From: Oscillatoriaceae cyanobacterium Prado104
GTDB lineage: Bacteria; Cyanobacteriota; Cyanobacteriia; Cyanobacteriales; Microcoleaceae
DNA: 64,000 bases
NCBI GenBank assembly: GCA_025454405.1
Contig: JALOON010000002.1
Coordinates: 62,001-126,000, forward strand
Direction of reading: 5' to 3'
In this document: positions 18,701-26,683 of the stretch, in pieces
Layout of the letters: the number at the start of each line of letters is the position of its first letter
How positions within the stretch are numbered: the stretch's first letter is position 1
Notes under the pieces: generated by a model
What the model saw: the letters and a program-made list of their open reading frames with translations, nothing else
What the model was told of the DNA's origin: nothing
The model's database searches: none
Position numbers and translations under genes: made by a program

Positions 18701-21027
18701 CGATCGACTTCAAGCTTCCGAAATTGCCCTCTTGCACCGAGAGAAATGCGAGTAATAGAAACAAGTTTTTCCAGAGTAGAAGTGTATCCCTGTAAAAATG
18801 GCTTCAGGTCGATCGTGCGAAAATTTATCTCACCTGTCGGTTTAATCACCCAAACAAACAGCTTGGAATCCCGAGTTTTTTCTTCAGTTAGCCCATCAAA
18901 ATCGTTAATTATTGCATACTCAACAAGTGTAGCGTTTTGCTGATTAGCAACATTTTTAATTTGCTCGATTGTTAGGGGAATCAGATCGGCCCGCTCTTTT
19001 TGACCGTCAGATAACCGTCTGGCCAACAAATCGGCAATAGCACGAGCGCGACCGCGATCGGCAATTTCCAAAGCATTTTCAATTTGACCCCGAGCAATTA
19101 AAACTTCTTGCAGCAGGCGATAAGCCTTCAGTTGAAAATCTAAGATTGAGGCTTTTTCTAAATTATTTTTACCGTGACCTTCCCAAGTCTTTTCATAAAC
19201 TTCGATCGCCTGTCTCAACCTACTTTCTGATTCGATTAAGTTGCCAGATTTCAATAATACTAATCCTAATCGTTCCAGATTGATGGCTTCTGAATTCCAC
19301 TCTTTCAGTTCTTTGGCAATCTCCAATCCTTGTTGAAAATATTCAATTGCCTTGCTGTAGTTTCCTTGGTAAAGATAAACAGCCCCTATATTGCCGAGAG
19401 CGAACTCTTCTCCGTAAAGATCTGCGCTTTCACGGGCCTTTATTAGACTCTGCTGATAGTAATCATTTGCGCTGTCGTATTTTTCTTGCAGTAGCAAGAT
19501 ATTTCCTAGATTCTGTAAAGCCAACCATTGTCCGCGCAAGTCAGCGATTTGCTGTGCAATTGCTAAACTTTCTTCATAGCATTTAAGGGCATCTTGATAA
19601 TCTTCATTAGTTCTATTATCTTTTTCCAAAGCCAGTGCCAGGTAAGAAATACCTAAACTTCCCAGACAGCGTCCCTCCCTGAGACGATCGCCTATTTGTC
19701 GTGCTATGTTCAAACTCTGCTGGAAATACTCGATCGCCTTTTTACGTCTGTTGAAAATATCGTAAGCCATTCCCAGATTGTACAGAACATCGGCTTGTCC
19801 TGAAAGATAATTGCTCTCTTGATAAAGAGTTAGAGCTGTTTGATAAGCTTTTAAAGCGCCTTCAAATTCTCTATTAGTATATTGTTCTATTCCTTGTAAA
19901 TCATAGGCGTCTGCTAATGCTATAATTGATATGTTTTTACCCCAGTTATCCTCACTTTCTCGATAAATCTCTAGGGCTTGTCGATAAAACTCTAAAGCAG
20001 CAGCATTAAATTGTTGAGATTTAGACTGTTCAATTATTCCTTGCCGCAGCAGATTATCAGCTTCAGCTTGACGAGGACTAATTGAAATTTTAACTATCTC
20101 AGTTTCATCCAGAATTGGAAGTACAGGAGGAGCTAATACAGCACCGAGTTGAAGCTGTTTGATATTGTCTAATACTGCTTGGTAATGGTAATCATCTGTT
20201 CGACTTTGTTGAAAATATAAGTCAGCAGCTTGTTTAAAGTCTTTATCAGCCGCCTGACGGCTTCCTAAGTGATAATGAGCAGTGGCTCGATGGTAATAAG
20301 TTTCAGGCTCATCGGGATTAAGCTGTAGTGACTGGTTGCAGTCCTCAATCGCTCCTTCATAATCTCCAAGCAGGGAACGAACAAATCCTCGCTTAGCAAA
20401 GGCTGGAGCGAAGCTAGGATTAATTTGCAAAGCTCGATCGCAATCTGCCAAAGCCCCTTGAGGATCTCCGAGTTCCGCACGAACAAAGCATCGATTTGAG
20501 TAGGCTTGAGCATCGTCGGGAGCGTTTTCCACAGCTTGTGTCCAATCTTTCAGGGCACCATTGAAATCTCCTATGTTGGAGCGAGCAAGACCCCGGTTGA
20601 CGTAAGCTGGGGCATAGTTGGGGTTGAGGCGTAGCGCCTTAGTACAGTCCTCAATAGCTGCTTGATTATGCCCCAGTCGAGTTTCCACAAATCCTCGATT
20701 AACGTAAGCTTCGAGAGCGAGGGGGTTGCTTTGCAGTACCTGAGTATAATCCTCAACAGCACCTTTGAAATCTCCAAGCTGAGTACGAGCTTCTGCTCGG
20801 CTGGTATGAACATCCGACCACTTAGGATTAATTTGCAGTGCCTGAGTGTAATCTTCAACGGCTCTGCGAGTATCATCCATTTGGCGATGAGTAAGACCTC
20901 GGAAATAATAAGCCTCAGCCAAGTTAGGATTAATTTGCAACGCTCGATCGAACTGTTCAAGTGCTTGCTGGTAATCGTTCTGGTTAAAGTAGTCAACACC
21001 GCGCTGTGGAAAGTCAAGTTCATTCAT
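15586..21027 (-). CDS. TPR-CHAT protease fused to DUF3160 (1813 residues)
   Basis: This is a giant cytosolic protein with three parts. Residues 1-295 hold about eight canonical 34-residue TPRs (AIEDCTKALRLNPNYAPAYV pattern). Residues ~320-640 hold a second TPR array of 40-residue units (GNYSKAIEYFQQGLEIAKEL). A CHAT caspase-like protease follows (~790-1090), with catalytic His941 in LATHG and Cys988 in LSACDTGQG, then GVIGLSRSLIAAGVPSVIVSLW. From ~1100 to the end is a full-length DUF3160 domain, a family of unknown function usually found as a separate secreted or lipoprotein; here no signal precedes it. GGAG sits 7 nt before the ATG. It lies 123 bp downstream of a caspase gene in the same direction, so co-expression is likely. 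The CHAT-DUF3160 fusion suggests that DUF3160 is an effector or substrate arm controlled by TPR sensing. Confidence 0.93.
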   Translation of the reverse strand: MNELDFPQRGVDYFNQNDYQQALEQFDRALQINPNLAEAYYFRGLTHRQMDDTRRAVEDYTQALQINPKWSDVHTSRAEARTQLGDFKGAVEDYTQVLQSNPLALEAYVNRGFVETRLGHNQAAIEDCTKALRLNPNYAPAYVNRGLARSNIGDFNGALKDWTQAVENAPDDAQAYSNRCFVRAELGDPQGALADCDRALQINPSFAPAFAKRGFVRSLLGDYEGAIEDCNQSLQLNPDEPETYYHRATAHYHLGSRQAADKDFKQAADLYFQQSRTDDYHYQAVLDNIKQLQLGAVLAPPVLPILDETEIVKISISPRQAEADNLLRQGIIEQSKSQQFNAAALEFYRQALEIYRESEDNWGKNISIIALADAYDLQGIEQYTNREFEGALKAYQTALTLYQESNYLSGQADVLYNLGMAYDIFNRRKKAIEYFQQSLNIARQIGDRLREGRCLGSLGISYLALALEKDNRTNEDYQDALKCYEESLAIAQQIADLRGQWLALQNLGNILLLQEKYDSANDYYQQSLIKARESADLYGEEFALGNIGAVYLYQGNYSKAIEYFQQGLEIAKELKEWNSEAINLERLGLVLLKSGNLIESESRLRQAIEVYEKTWEGHGKNNLEKASILDFQLKAYRLLQEVLIARGQIENALEIADRGRARAIADLLARRLSDGQKERADLIPLTIEQIKNVANQQNATLVEYAIINDFDGLTEEKTRDSKLFVWVIKPTGEINFRTIDLKPFLQGYTSTLEKLVSITRISLGARGQFRKLEVDRGDRKAEVDRAERVVRVHELYNILIEPIAHLLPIDVSDRVIFIPQGPLFLVPFPALKNQSGKYLIEQHTILTATSIKVLQLTHEQQERVQAVARKDMLVVGNPTMPSISFEVGQKPQKLDPLPGAETEALAIAPLLNTKALIGNEATKVAIVKRMSSSRIIHLATHGLLEDFRKQDVPGAIVLAPSATDDGLLTAAEILEFKLNAELVVLSACDTGQGRLTGDGVIGLSRSLIAAGVPSVIVSLWSVPDDATAFLMKEFYQNLQRNLDKAQALRQAMLTTMKTYPNPISWAAFTLIGEANSAFSFSATGKLVVTRAAGYVLNYIEAFNEELQQIGQISPQEFAEQYPTPAEYLLQLSYDPTTAKFWDEFNLDPEVNNKLNPKNWRSKDFTLNTEELAVFKKNGFVVSERLGASSFAQLFYRIYNNDLPVFVSADAILHAWHRSYDAMLEELEETYLTQSLDEILESMAHGISECWLKYGNGVLSLSVKDADYFLAVARSLLKGEPVKTHLIQDARVQGTLAAVQRQQLQELTLFGRNRQMDFSQFKVRGHYEHSEPLQRYFQAMMWCGRVDLRIAGTPEESSPRELGAALIFCYLLQQSGKFDQWQQFDEMLQTFVGKTDSMTFAQLDDILSKANIKSPGDIKDVETLEKLQSDILTLEVGVQGIRSDSYKSPQGTEKIQLPRSFTVLGQKFVLDSWATSKVVADEILWDDKKVSRLVPTCLDVAFAVLGNNQVVPDIVERIADTAGNKLRDGLNYQHNLAAVRNVIDGQDEVVWEENIYMNWLATLRQLSAPTIDVKYPEVMRTRAWAMKTVNTQLASWTQLRHDTILYAKQSYSGFMCEYPAGFVEPRREFWERFEKMGVLAADLIEKTPFPERFKDIQKKQAEHFQNFAQTLAILKKIAVKELAQEKLTEEESKFLKDIVEINNMSGGPFYYGWYPSLFYKNRQDSDEWDAIVADVHTNVEPANVLHQGVGNVDMLMIAVDNGDDKMIYAGPVLSHYEFEMPEVSRKSDSEWREDIKNGELPPRPDWTKNYLVSR

Positions 21028-21150
21028 TTTGCGTCTCCGATTTTGAAATTAAAATCTGCTGTTATCTGCAAATATCCAATTCGACTATGCGGTTCCTGAG
21101 CGTAGTCGAAGGGCAGGAAGCACGTAGCCGAAGGGTTAACTGTCAACTGC

Positions 21151-23268
21151 CTAAGCCTTTACTACAGTTAACGTTACTTGTTTGGTAGTCCAACCTCCCT
21201 TTGGATCGTTAACTTGTGCTTTACGTATGGGATCTAGATCGTCAAGTTCAGCACCAACATCGGCGACGGCTGCTATCAGTCGATCGAGTGGATCGTGGCT
21301 GTTTCTGAGATTCTCAATTCCTGCTTTGGCTTGGATAGGTTGGTCAAGGGACGGTAATTCAAGCCAACGGAATTTAGGTGGTCTGACTGTAGCAAAAACT
21401 TTCAAGATATCTTGAGCCTTATCGTATTTCTCCGGCAGGCTGAACTTGAGTGGAGTCAATAGATCTTCGTTGGGATTTAAAGGCACAAAATCTGTACCGT
21501 CGCTCAGTATGTCAAGCTGAGAAATCGCCCAATCTGATTGTAAATCTAATACCACAACATTCAGGTTTTGCGCCGACTCATTCTTAATATACAAAAATGT
21601 ATTTTCTTCCTCTTTCAGGGTTTGATTACTGGGATCGATTAATGGCTTTTTGTGTTCGTCAGTTAGCTGAACTACCAGCTTGTTGGTTAAAGCTGTGGGA
21701 TTGTCAAGTTCTAAAGCGGCTTGGTACTTAGCCAGATGAATTAAGCGCTTGACTATGGCATCAGCAGCATCAGAGTCTCCCGGCTTGAGTGCTGGTCGGA
21801 TATACAATGGCGTTCCGTTGCGATCGCAAATTTCGTACTCGCCTTCTCTGTTGAGAGCTACTTGGTAGTCTTCTGCTTCCCGATCGGATACTAACTCTAC
21901 CCAGCCTTTTCCTACCGTAGCAATCGCCACCTCAAGTTTTGACAATGCTTCATCCTGAATTGTGATTAACTGCGACGGTAATTCTAGAGTTTTGCTATCT
22001 CCCTCTGTTTTCTTAAACAAACGGACTTGCCGGATCAGAGCAATAGGTGCTGTCAGCATCACCGCTTGAGATGCTATCTCAATTTGGGGAATATTTGCTG
22101 GAGGAGATGGTTCAATAATTGCAGCCCAAGCATCTCCTGGATTAATGTCTTCTGTAACTTCAGCGATCGCCAATTGCTTGTCTTTTTGGGTAAAATCTGT
22201 TACGTCTGGTGGATAGATCGCAAACCGTGCGCCATTGCCCAGACCCTGCGCTCGACCTGCATTTAAAAGTACCCGATTTTTTGTTGAATCTACCTTGATT
22301 ATAGGTATTGCGTACTGTTGGGAGGAGGCATAATCGCTGCCAAAGACTTTACGATTTCCCTCGCCAAACAACATCGGCGTTTGTTGTTGGAACTGACTCT
22401 GAACTTTGGCATAAATGCGATCGGAAAGTAACTTATAAGTCAGTTCTGGATTACCATTTGCTAAGGTATCTAGCAACCAGTAAGTCAGCGCTCCATTACG
22501 CTCTTTACCGTTGAAAGCGTACTCATAGGCGTACTCTGAAGGGCGACAAGCCGCTAGTAAAACATATTTCTTAACTTCAGGAAGCCAATCACCCGGTATA
22601 GCCTTGCGAGCAGTTCCTCCCGTTAGCTCAAGCCAGTTCTGGCTCAACTCCTCACGCGATGCAACCAAGCTTTCGGTCATCGATCGCGATGTCGTATCAG
22701 CTTCTCCCTCTAAACCACGGATATCAGAAGAATCTCCCCTTGTTTGACCTCCTGAGTGACAGCTATCCAGTACGACTGTGACAACTAAACCTTTGTCCGT
22801 CATCCTTTTCAAGAGTGTTGCAAACTCAACATCACGGAAATAACGAGCCTCCGAATTGCTAATGTCCATTGGGACGAGTGCTTCATCCAGTTGATCTGCT
22901 CCCCTGAGTTCTGGATAAATAGTTGTCGCACGCCCTCCATGCCCAGAATAGTGAATGTAAACTTGCTCATCTGGTTGAGCTATCTCAGTAATTTCCTTAA
23001 ACTTCGCTACGATATTTTCGTAAGTCGGTAAGGGGTCTGTAATTTCAGAATTTTTAGGTGCATCGGGATTTGGAGCTGTTAGCCGCAAAATCTGTTGAGA
23101 CGGAACTTTCAGCGTATTCTGGAGGTAATCTGCTACACGATTAATATCGCGCACGCATCCGCTCAGACTTTTGTAGTAAGTACCGTTAGGCAACTGATTG
23201 GGAAGATAATGGTCAATTCCAATCAATAAGGCATAAAACTTGGGTATTTGATTCGTTTGGTCAGCCAT
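21151..23268 (-). CDS. Caspase-family protease (peptidase C14, metacaspase/orthocaspase-like)
   Basis: This 705-residue protein has an N-terminal p20-like caspase domain (about 8-300). The catalytic dyad is present: His110 in HYSGHGG and Cys170 in VVLDSCHSGG, with an acidic residue pair (DQLDEALVPMD) typical of Arg/Lys-specific orthocaspases. The C-terminal 400 residues contain a beta-rich region resembling the DUF4384-type domains found behind bacterial caspases (the VVVLDLQSDWAISQL and VPLNPNEDLLTPLKF stretch). No signal peptide is seen. It probably cleaves after basic residues in the cytosol. It is upstream of and co-directional with the TPR-CHAT-DUF3160 gene; two cysteine proteases of the same clan in tandem suggest a proteolytic cascade. 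Confidence 0.92.
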   Translation of the reverse strand: MADQTNQIPKFYALLIGIDHYLPNQLPNGTYYKSLSGCVRDINRVADYLQNTLKVPSQQILRLTAPNPDAPKNSEITDPLPTYENIVAKFKEITEIAQPDEQVYIHYSGHGGRATTIYPELRGADQLDEALVPMDISNSEARYFRDVEFATLLKRMTDKGLVVTVVLDSCHSGGQTRGDSSDIRGLEGEADTTSRSMTESLVASREELSQNWLELTGGTARKAIPGDWLPEVKKYVLLAACRPSEYAYEYAFNGKERNGALTYWLLDTLANGNPELTYKLLSDRIYAKVQSQFQQQTPMLFGEGNRKVFGSDYASSQQYAIPIIKVDSTKNRVLLNAGRAQGLGNGARFAIYPPDVTDFTQKDKQLAIAEVTEDINPGDAWAAIIEPSPPANIPQIEIASQAVMLTAPIALIRQVRLFKKTEGDSKTLELPSQLITIQDEALSKLEVAIATVGKGWVELVSDREAEDYQVALNREGEYEICDRNGTPLYIRPALKPGDSDAADAIVKRLIHLAKYQAALELDNPTALTNKLVVQLTDEHKKPLIDPSNQTLKEEENTFLYIKNESAQNLNVVVLDLQSDWAISQLDILSDGTDFVPLNPNEDLLTPLKFSLPEKYDKAQDILKVFATVRPPKFRWLELPSLDQPIQAKAGIENLRNSHDPLDRLIAAVADVGAELDDLDPIRKAQVNDPKGGWTTKQVTLTVVKA

Positions 23269-23404
23269 TTTTTTTAATGCTCCAGTGTCTTTTTCTAATT
23301 CAGAGACTTGATGTATCGGCAGAGTTCTGAAGCTGCAAATTCAAGCTATTCAGAAGACTCTGCCAATTCAGAAACATATTTTTCCGTTCAAATTTTGGTT
23401 AACA

Positions 23405-23505
23405 GGACTTACGCAAAAACTTTTTGAAACATTACTGATAGTGGTAAAGTGTGCATTTGTAGGTGCGCAATGCACACCTACAAATGGGGCCTGTGCGTAA
23501 GTGCT
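23405..23505. repeat. MITE-like repeat with GGACTTACGCA ends
   Basis: The element is bounded by GGACTTACGCA at 23405-23415 and the near-inverse TGCGTAAGTGCT at 23494-23505. An internal palindrome (TGTAGGTGCGCAATGCACACCTACA) lies near 23458-23482. It fills the gap between the murein hydrolase and caspase genes. Degraded ends of the same sort occur near 41811 and 56340. Confidence 0.7.
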
Positions 23506-23538
23506 ATTCTCTTTACAGGCGAGCGCAAATTTCTGCAC

Positions 23539-25137
23539 CTAAGCCAAGTTGGTCTGCCAGCTCACAGCATACTGTTCGATTCGCTCTGCTTCATCAGTAC
23601 CATTGATGATTCGTCGAGCATTGTAGAAATCCACAAGGCCGGCAAAAATATAGTCATCTAGGTTAACGCCCGTAAAAACACCTCGTTTCATGCCATCAAT
23701 CACGATAAATAATGAAATGTCAGGGCGCATCACTAAATCAGGTTGATTAATTAAATCCAATCCCAGTAGAGTTGAATACTCTCGATAGTTATAATCCCAC
23801 GTCAACTGAACGTAGCCCCGCCCATAATGGGGGTAATAACGTAGAGTTTTACGATAATTTTCAGCTTCTGGTTCACCCAAGAAATAGGCTTCTCGAACAG
23901 GTTGAAAAGAATCATTTGTTTCATGCTGAACTGTTGCGAGGATATAGGCAATTTGAGATTTGTTGGTAATACCTTGCCGGCGTGCTTCCTTAATAATTGC
24001 TTGAATAGCAGCCTTCTTGTCGCCTCCGGGCCAATCGGGCAAGATGCCAGAACCAGGTTTGGCATCAAGCAGAGCCTTAACAGTCGTCGGACCGAGTACA
24101 TCACCACCACCGAGTTGCCGGCTAGCCTTGAAGCGACGCAATGCCTCCCGCGTCATCGGGCCGTAAAGACCATCAACAACATCCAGGAAACCATCCGCAC
24201 GCAAGATAGTTTGAATCTCGCGACACAAGTCCATATCTTCAACTAACAAACCAGAGTTTAGATCGTCAAACGGAATGAATTTGTTTTGCTCGATGAGGCC
24301 TTGGAGACTAATCGCCGAACCTTTAGAAGTGCCTCTCTTTCCCCGAATGATTTGTGCTAGTTTTGCCTGAGTTACTATCCCAGCAATACCATCAACTTGA
24401 AGACCCTGATTTTGTTGAAATTGGCGAATGGCAGCGTCTGTGTCTGAACCGAAAATACCGTCTACCTCAATGCTGATTCCAACCTCTACCAAATCTTCCT
24501 GAAGTTTGCGTACTCGCGCTCCTTCCATATTAGGAATAACGAGCCGCAAATCTCCTTGTTGGTCGCTACTGTGAGATTCTGGACTGATTCCGGAGGGGAA
24601 GAAACTGACGTGCAAGTGGTTGTCATGTCCTTGCCAAGGTTCTACCCCTGCGATATCTGGATCGTTAAACAGAATGGTACGAATATCTAAAATCGGGTTA
24701 CTGCGGAGCAAATCTACAAGTTGCTGAGTCCGTTGCCGGGAATATTTAGGGTGATCCCAGGTGAGCGGAATTTCTTCATCCGTATTAGCAACTGGTGCAA
24801 TGTCAACATCTACTCCTTGCTGATGAGAGACATGAGGAGGCATTGGTCCGCCTTCGGCAAAACTAATATTGCCAATACCAATTCGAGGCCCATTGGGAAA
24901 TGCTTGAACCCATTGGGAGCATACGTGTCTGAGGGCTTGAATCACTTCCAACCGCCCAAACCGCTTTTCAACTACTCCATAACACTCAAATCCGGAACCT
25001 GCGCTGGGCATTTGTGCAAAAATACCCCTACTTCCCCAACTTGATTCCTCAATTTCTGCTTCAGTCAAGCCAATATCTGCTGTGCAGGTTACTTCCTGTT
25101 CAAGAAATCCAAAACCAGTCGGCTCTACTGCAGTCAT
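23539..25137 (-). CDS. Bifunctional murein hydrolase: M74 endopeptidase - 2x PGBD - GH19-like
   Basis: This 532-residue protein combines two peptidoglycan-cleaving domains. Residues ~50-185 match MepA-type (M74) endopeptidases: metal motif HVSHQQGVDVD (His105, Asp112) and GHDNHLHVSF (His174/His176). Two peptidoglycan-binding domains follow (about 200-264, DGIFGSDTDAAIRQFQ; and 298-358, DGLYGPMTREALRRFK). Residues ~375-532 resemble family 19 glycosidases (ATVQHETND with Glu406 as likely acid; YYPHYGRGYVQLTW). No signal peptide or membrane segment is visible, so it would accumulate in the cytosol unless released by lysis or exported by a dedicated route. AAGGAG lies 6 nt before the ATG. The 51-codon gene directly upstream ends 10 bp away, so the two are co-transcribed. 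Confidence 0.88.
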   Translation of the reverse strand: MTAVEPTGFGFLEQEVTCTADIGLTEAEIEESSWGSRGIFAQMPSAGSGFECYGVVEKRFGRLEVIQALRHVCSQWVQAFPNGPRIGIGNISFAEGGPMPPHVSHQQGVDVDIAPVANTDEEIPLTWDHPKYSRQRTQQLVDLLRSNPILDIRTILFNDPDIAGVEPWQGHDNHLHVSFFPSGISPESHSSDQQGDLRLVIPNMEGARVRKLQEDLVEVGISIEVDGIFGSDTDAAIRQFQQNQGLQVDGIAGIVTQAKLAQIIRGKRGTSKGSAISLQGLIEQNKFIPFDDLNSGLLVEDMDLCREIQTILRADGFLDVVDGLYGPMTREALRRFKASRQLGGGDVLGPTTVKALLDAKPGSGILPDWPGGDKKAAIQAIIKEARRQGITNKSQIAYILATVQHETNDSFQPVREAYFLGEPEAENYRKTLRYYPHYGRGYVQLTWDYNYREYSTLLGLDLINQPDLVMRPDISLFIVIDGMKRGVFTGVNLDDYIFAGLVDFYNARRIINGTDEAERIEQYAVSWQTNLA

Positions 25138-25147
25138 TTTTTACTCC

Positions 25148-25303
25148 TTAAAACATAGGATTCAAATTTTTTTTAGGAACGCTGAACAGTAAAGCATCGA
25201 TTAATGCTTTTACTTGCTCATTCGTCTCCGTGACTTTAACGGCTAGGTCGTCTTTGATTTCGTACACGCGACCCTCGCCAAAGATTTCAAGCGATCTTGG
25301 CAT
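25148..25303 (-). CDS. 51-residue protein paired with the murein hydrolase, unknown function
   Basis: A small frame starts at the ATG at 25303, preceded by AAGGA with 9 nt spacing; an upstream extension is open but lacks a ribosome site. The product (starts MPRSLEIFGEGRVYEIKDD) is mixed beta/alpha, without signal or membrane helix. It lies 10 bp before the murein hydrolase start. It could be a regulator, chaperone or adaptor for the lytic enzyme; it does not look like a periplasmic immunity protein because no export signal is present. No family recognised. Confidence 0.7.
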   Translation of the reverse strand: MPRSLEIFGEGRVYEIKDDLAVKVTETNEQVKALIDALLFSVPKKNLNPMF

Positions 25304-25348
25304 TTTAGTTTTTCCTTTTGAAAAGGTAGATTCGATCGAAAGACGCAT

Positions 25349-25526
25349 CCTGAAGATCCCGATCGCAAAACTTTTGCCTGCCTCTCACAAGGAATGAGAA
25401 TAATGTATCAATTGATACTTTTTATCAAAATTCTTTCTCCGATCGGAGACTTTGTAGCTTACGCCTGTTCCAGGGTCAGCTCCGGAATTTTCGGGAACCT
25501 TTACAAAAATTCATTCGCCTTGACAA
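25349..25526. other. Intergenic, no gene seen
   Basis: This stretch upstream of the murein hydrolase pair has no coding character. It precedes the 3' end of the gene remnant at 25527-25790. AT-rich sequence near 25400-25430 (TATCAATTGATA palindrome at 25403-25414) may be the promoter or operator of the lytic pair, on its upstream side. Confidence 0.4.
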
Positions 25527-25790
25527 TCAGCTTTCCAAATCTCTCGGTTTCGCCCAATCTTTGTCAAAATCTTTGAGAGTGCCTTCCTTGTTCCGATCGC
25601 CCGATTCAACCAATATCATTAATTTCCACCCCGACTTTCACTTTCCACTCGGGATCGCACATCAAAATCACCAAATCGCAAGGCAAACAAACTGCTTGTC
25701 CCGGTGCGATACTAGCGCCGCTTTTGCCCGCATAGGAAACTCCTTCCCGCAGCCTTCTTGCGTAGGTTGGGTTGACGGAGGAAACCCAAC
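25527..25790 (-). pseudogene. Frameshifted remnant of a conserved hypothetical gene
   Basis: On the minus strand, one frame reads REGVSYAGKSGASIAPGQAV... through DPEWKVKVGVEINDIG and stops at 25606. The next frame continues without pause as MILVESGDRNKEGTLKDFDK and ends DWAKPRDLES at 25527. Together they look like the C-terminal ~80 residues of one protein interrupted by a frameshift. The 5' side merges into a GTTGGGTTnnnGGAGGAAACCCAAC-type repeat, so the start is missing. Function unknown. Confidence 0.6.
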
Positions 25791-26147
25791 CAATTTTTAT
25801 GTTGGGCGAGGCGAAAAATCATGCCGCGATTAGTCCGTTAATGGCGATCGAAATCGCGGACGATCGAACAATCAGAAACCAGGTTTTTACGCAGCAAATC
25901 AACAGGGTTGCAACCCTGAGGTTTTGTAAAAACCCAGTTTTTTGGATTTTAATAACTATACTTGGGAAAATCAGGACACAGCATTGCTGTGTCCCTACCG
26001 ACTATCTGAGAAAAAGGCTGCTTCTGACAACAGAAAACCATCGACATCGACTATCAATTTCAAATATCGACTGTCAGCGATCGACTCTTCCTTTTGATAG
26101 ATAAATCTCAAGACAGATGCTGTTAAAGTTTGTTATGTGGAAAAATA
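25791..26147. other. Intergenic repeats, no gene seen
   Basis: Contains an AAACCAGGTTTTTAC / GTAAAAACCCAGTTTTTTGG inverted pair flanking 25877-25945, a member of the same AAACCCGGTTT repeat theme seen at 46-78, and the phrase AACAGGGTTGCAACCCTGAGG. No open frame with coding character was found. Confidence 0.5.
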
Positions 26148-26546
26148 TTACGGCGCAAGATTTTTGGCATCTCCCGTAGTGTTCATCCACTCTAAAAACC
26201 CTTGAAAAGAATTCTGGCGCGGTAGGGACTGTTCCCCAGCGGCGAGCGCAAACCCCAAAACTACAGCACTCCCCAACAGAGCAATCAGCGACAAAGGCTT
26301 GCCAATCCCAAAATCGCGCTGCATGCGAGCTAAAGGTCGGCTTTGCTGTCTGAGCATTTTTCCCATACTCAGTTGTTTCAGACTGAAAGGATCGCGCACA
26401 AAATGACCGCTCCAACTAATTACCAAATGGGAATGGCAATGAGGGCAAGTGAACAGTCCGCTGACCATGCCCACCGGGCCGACAACGCTGGAACGGTGGC
26501 AGATCGGGCAAGTGACAGAATGAGTATTATAGGTGGGAGCGTCCAT
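26148..26546 (-). CDS. Zinc-ribbon protein with C-terminal membrane anchor, hypothetical
   Basis: This is a 132-residue protein if started at the ATG at 26546; the longer frame adds 39 residues with no coding look and reaches toward the surE end. Two CxxC knuckles (CPICHR near residue 12 and CPHCHSH near 33) form a zinc ribbon. A single hydrophobic helix (PLSLIALLGSAVVLGFALAAG, about 87-107) anchors the C-terminal part. It may be cytosolic zinc ribbon plus membrane tail. The gene is 137 bp downstream of surE on the same strand. Function unknown. Confidence 0.72.
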   Translation of the reverse strand: MDAPTYNTHSVTCPICHRSSVVGPVGMVSGLFTCPHCHSHLVISWSGHFVRDPFSLKQLSMGKMLRQQSRPLARMQRDFGIGKPLSLIALLGSAVVLGFALAAGEQSLPRQNSFQGFLEWMNTTGDAKNLAP

Positions 26547-26683
26547 AACTGTTTTTCTTGAGTAAAAAACCAACAACCTATTGAGAGCCTGCTTGAGCGC
26601 CTGGGGAATAGACCTGAAGGGGCACATTTCCTTAATTCCTAGTCTACCGCCCAGATCGGGCAAATCGGAGCTCTATGTTCGCA

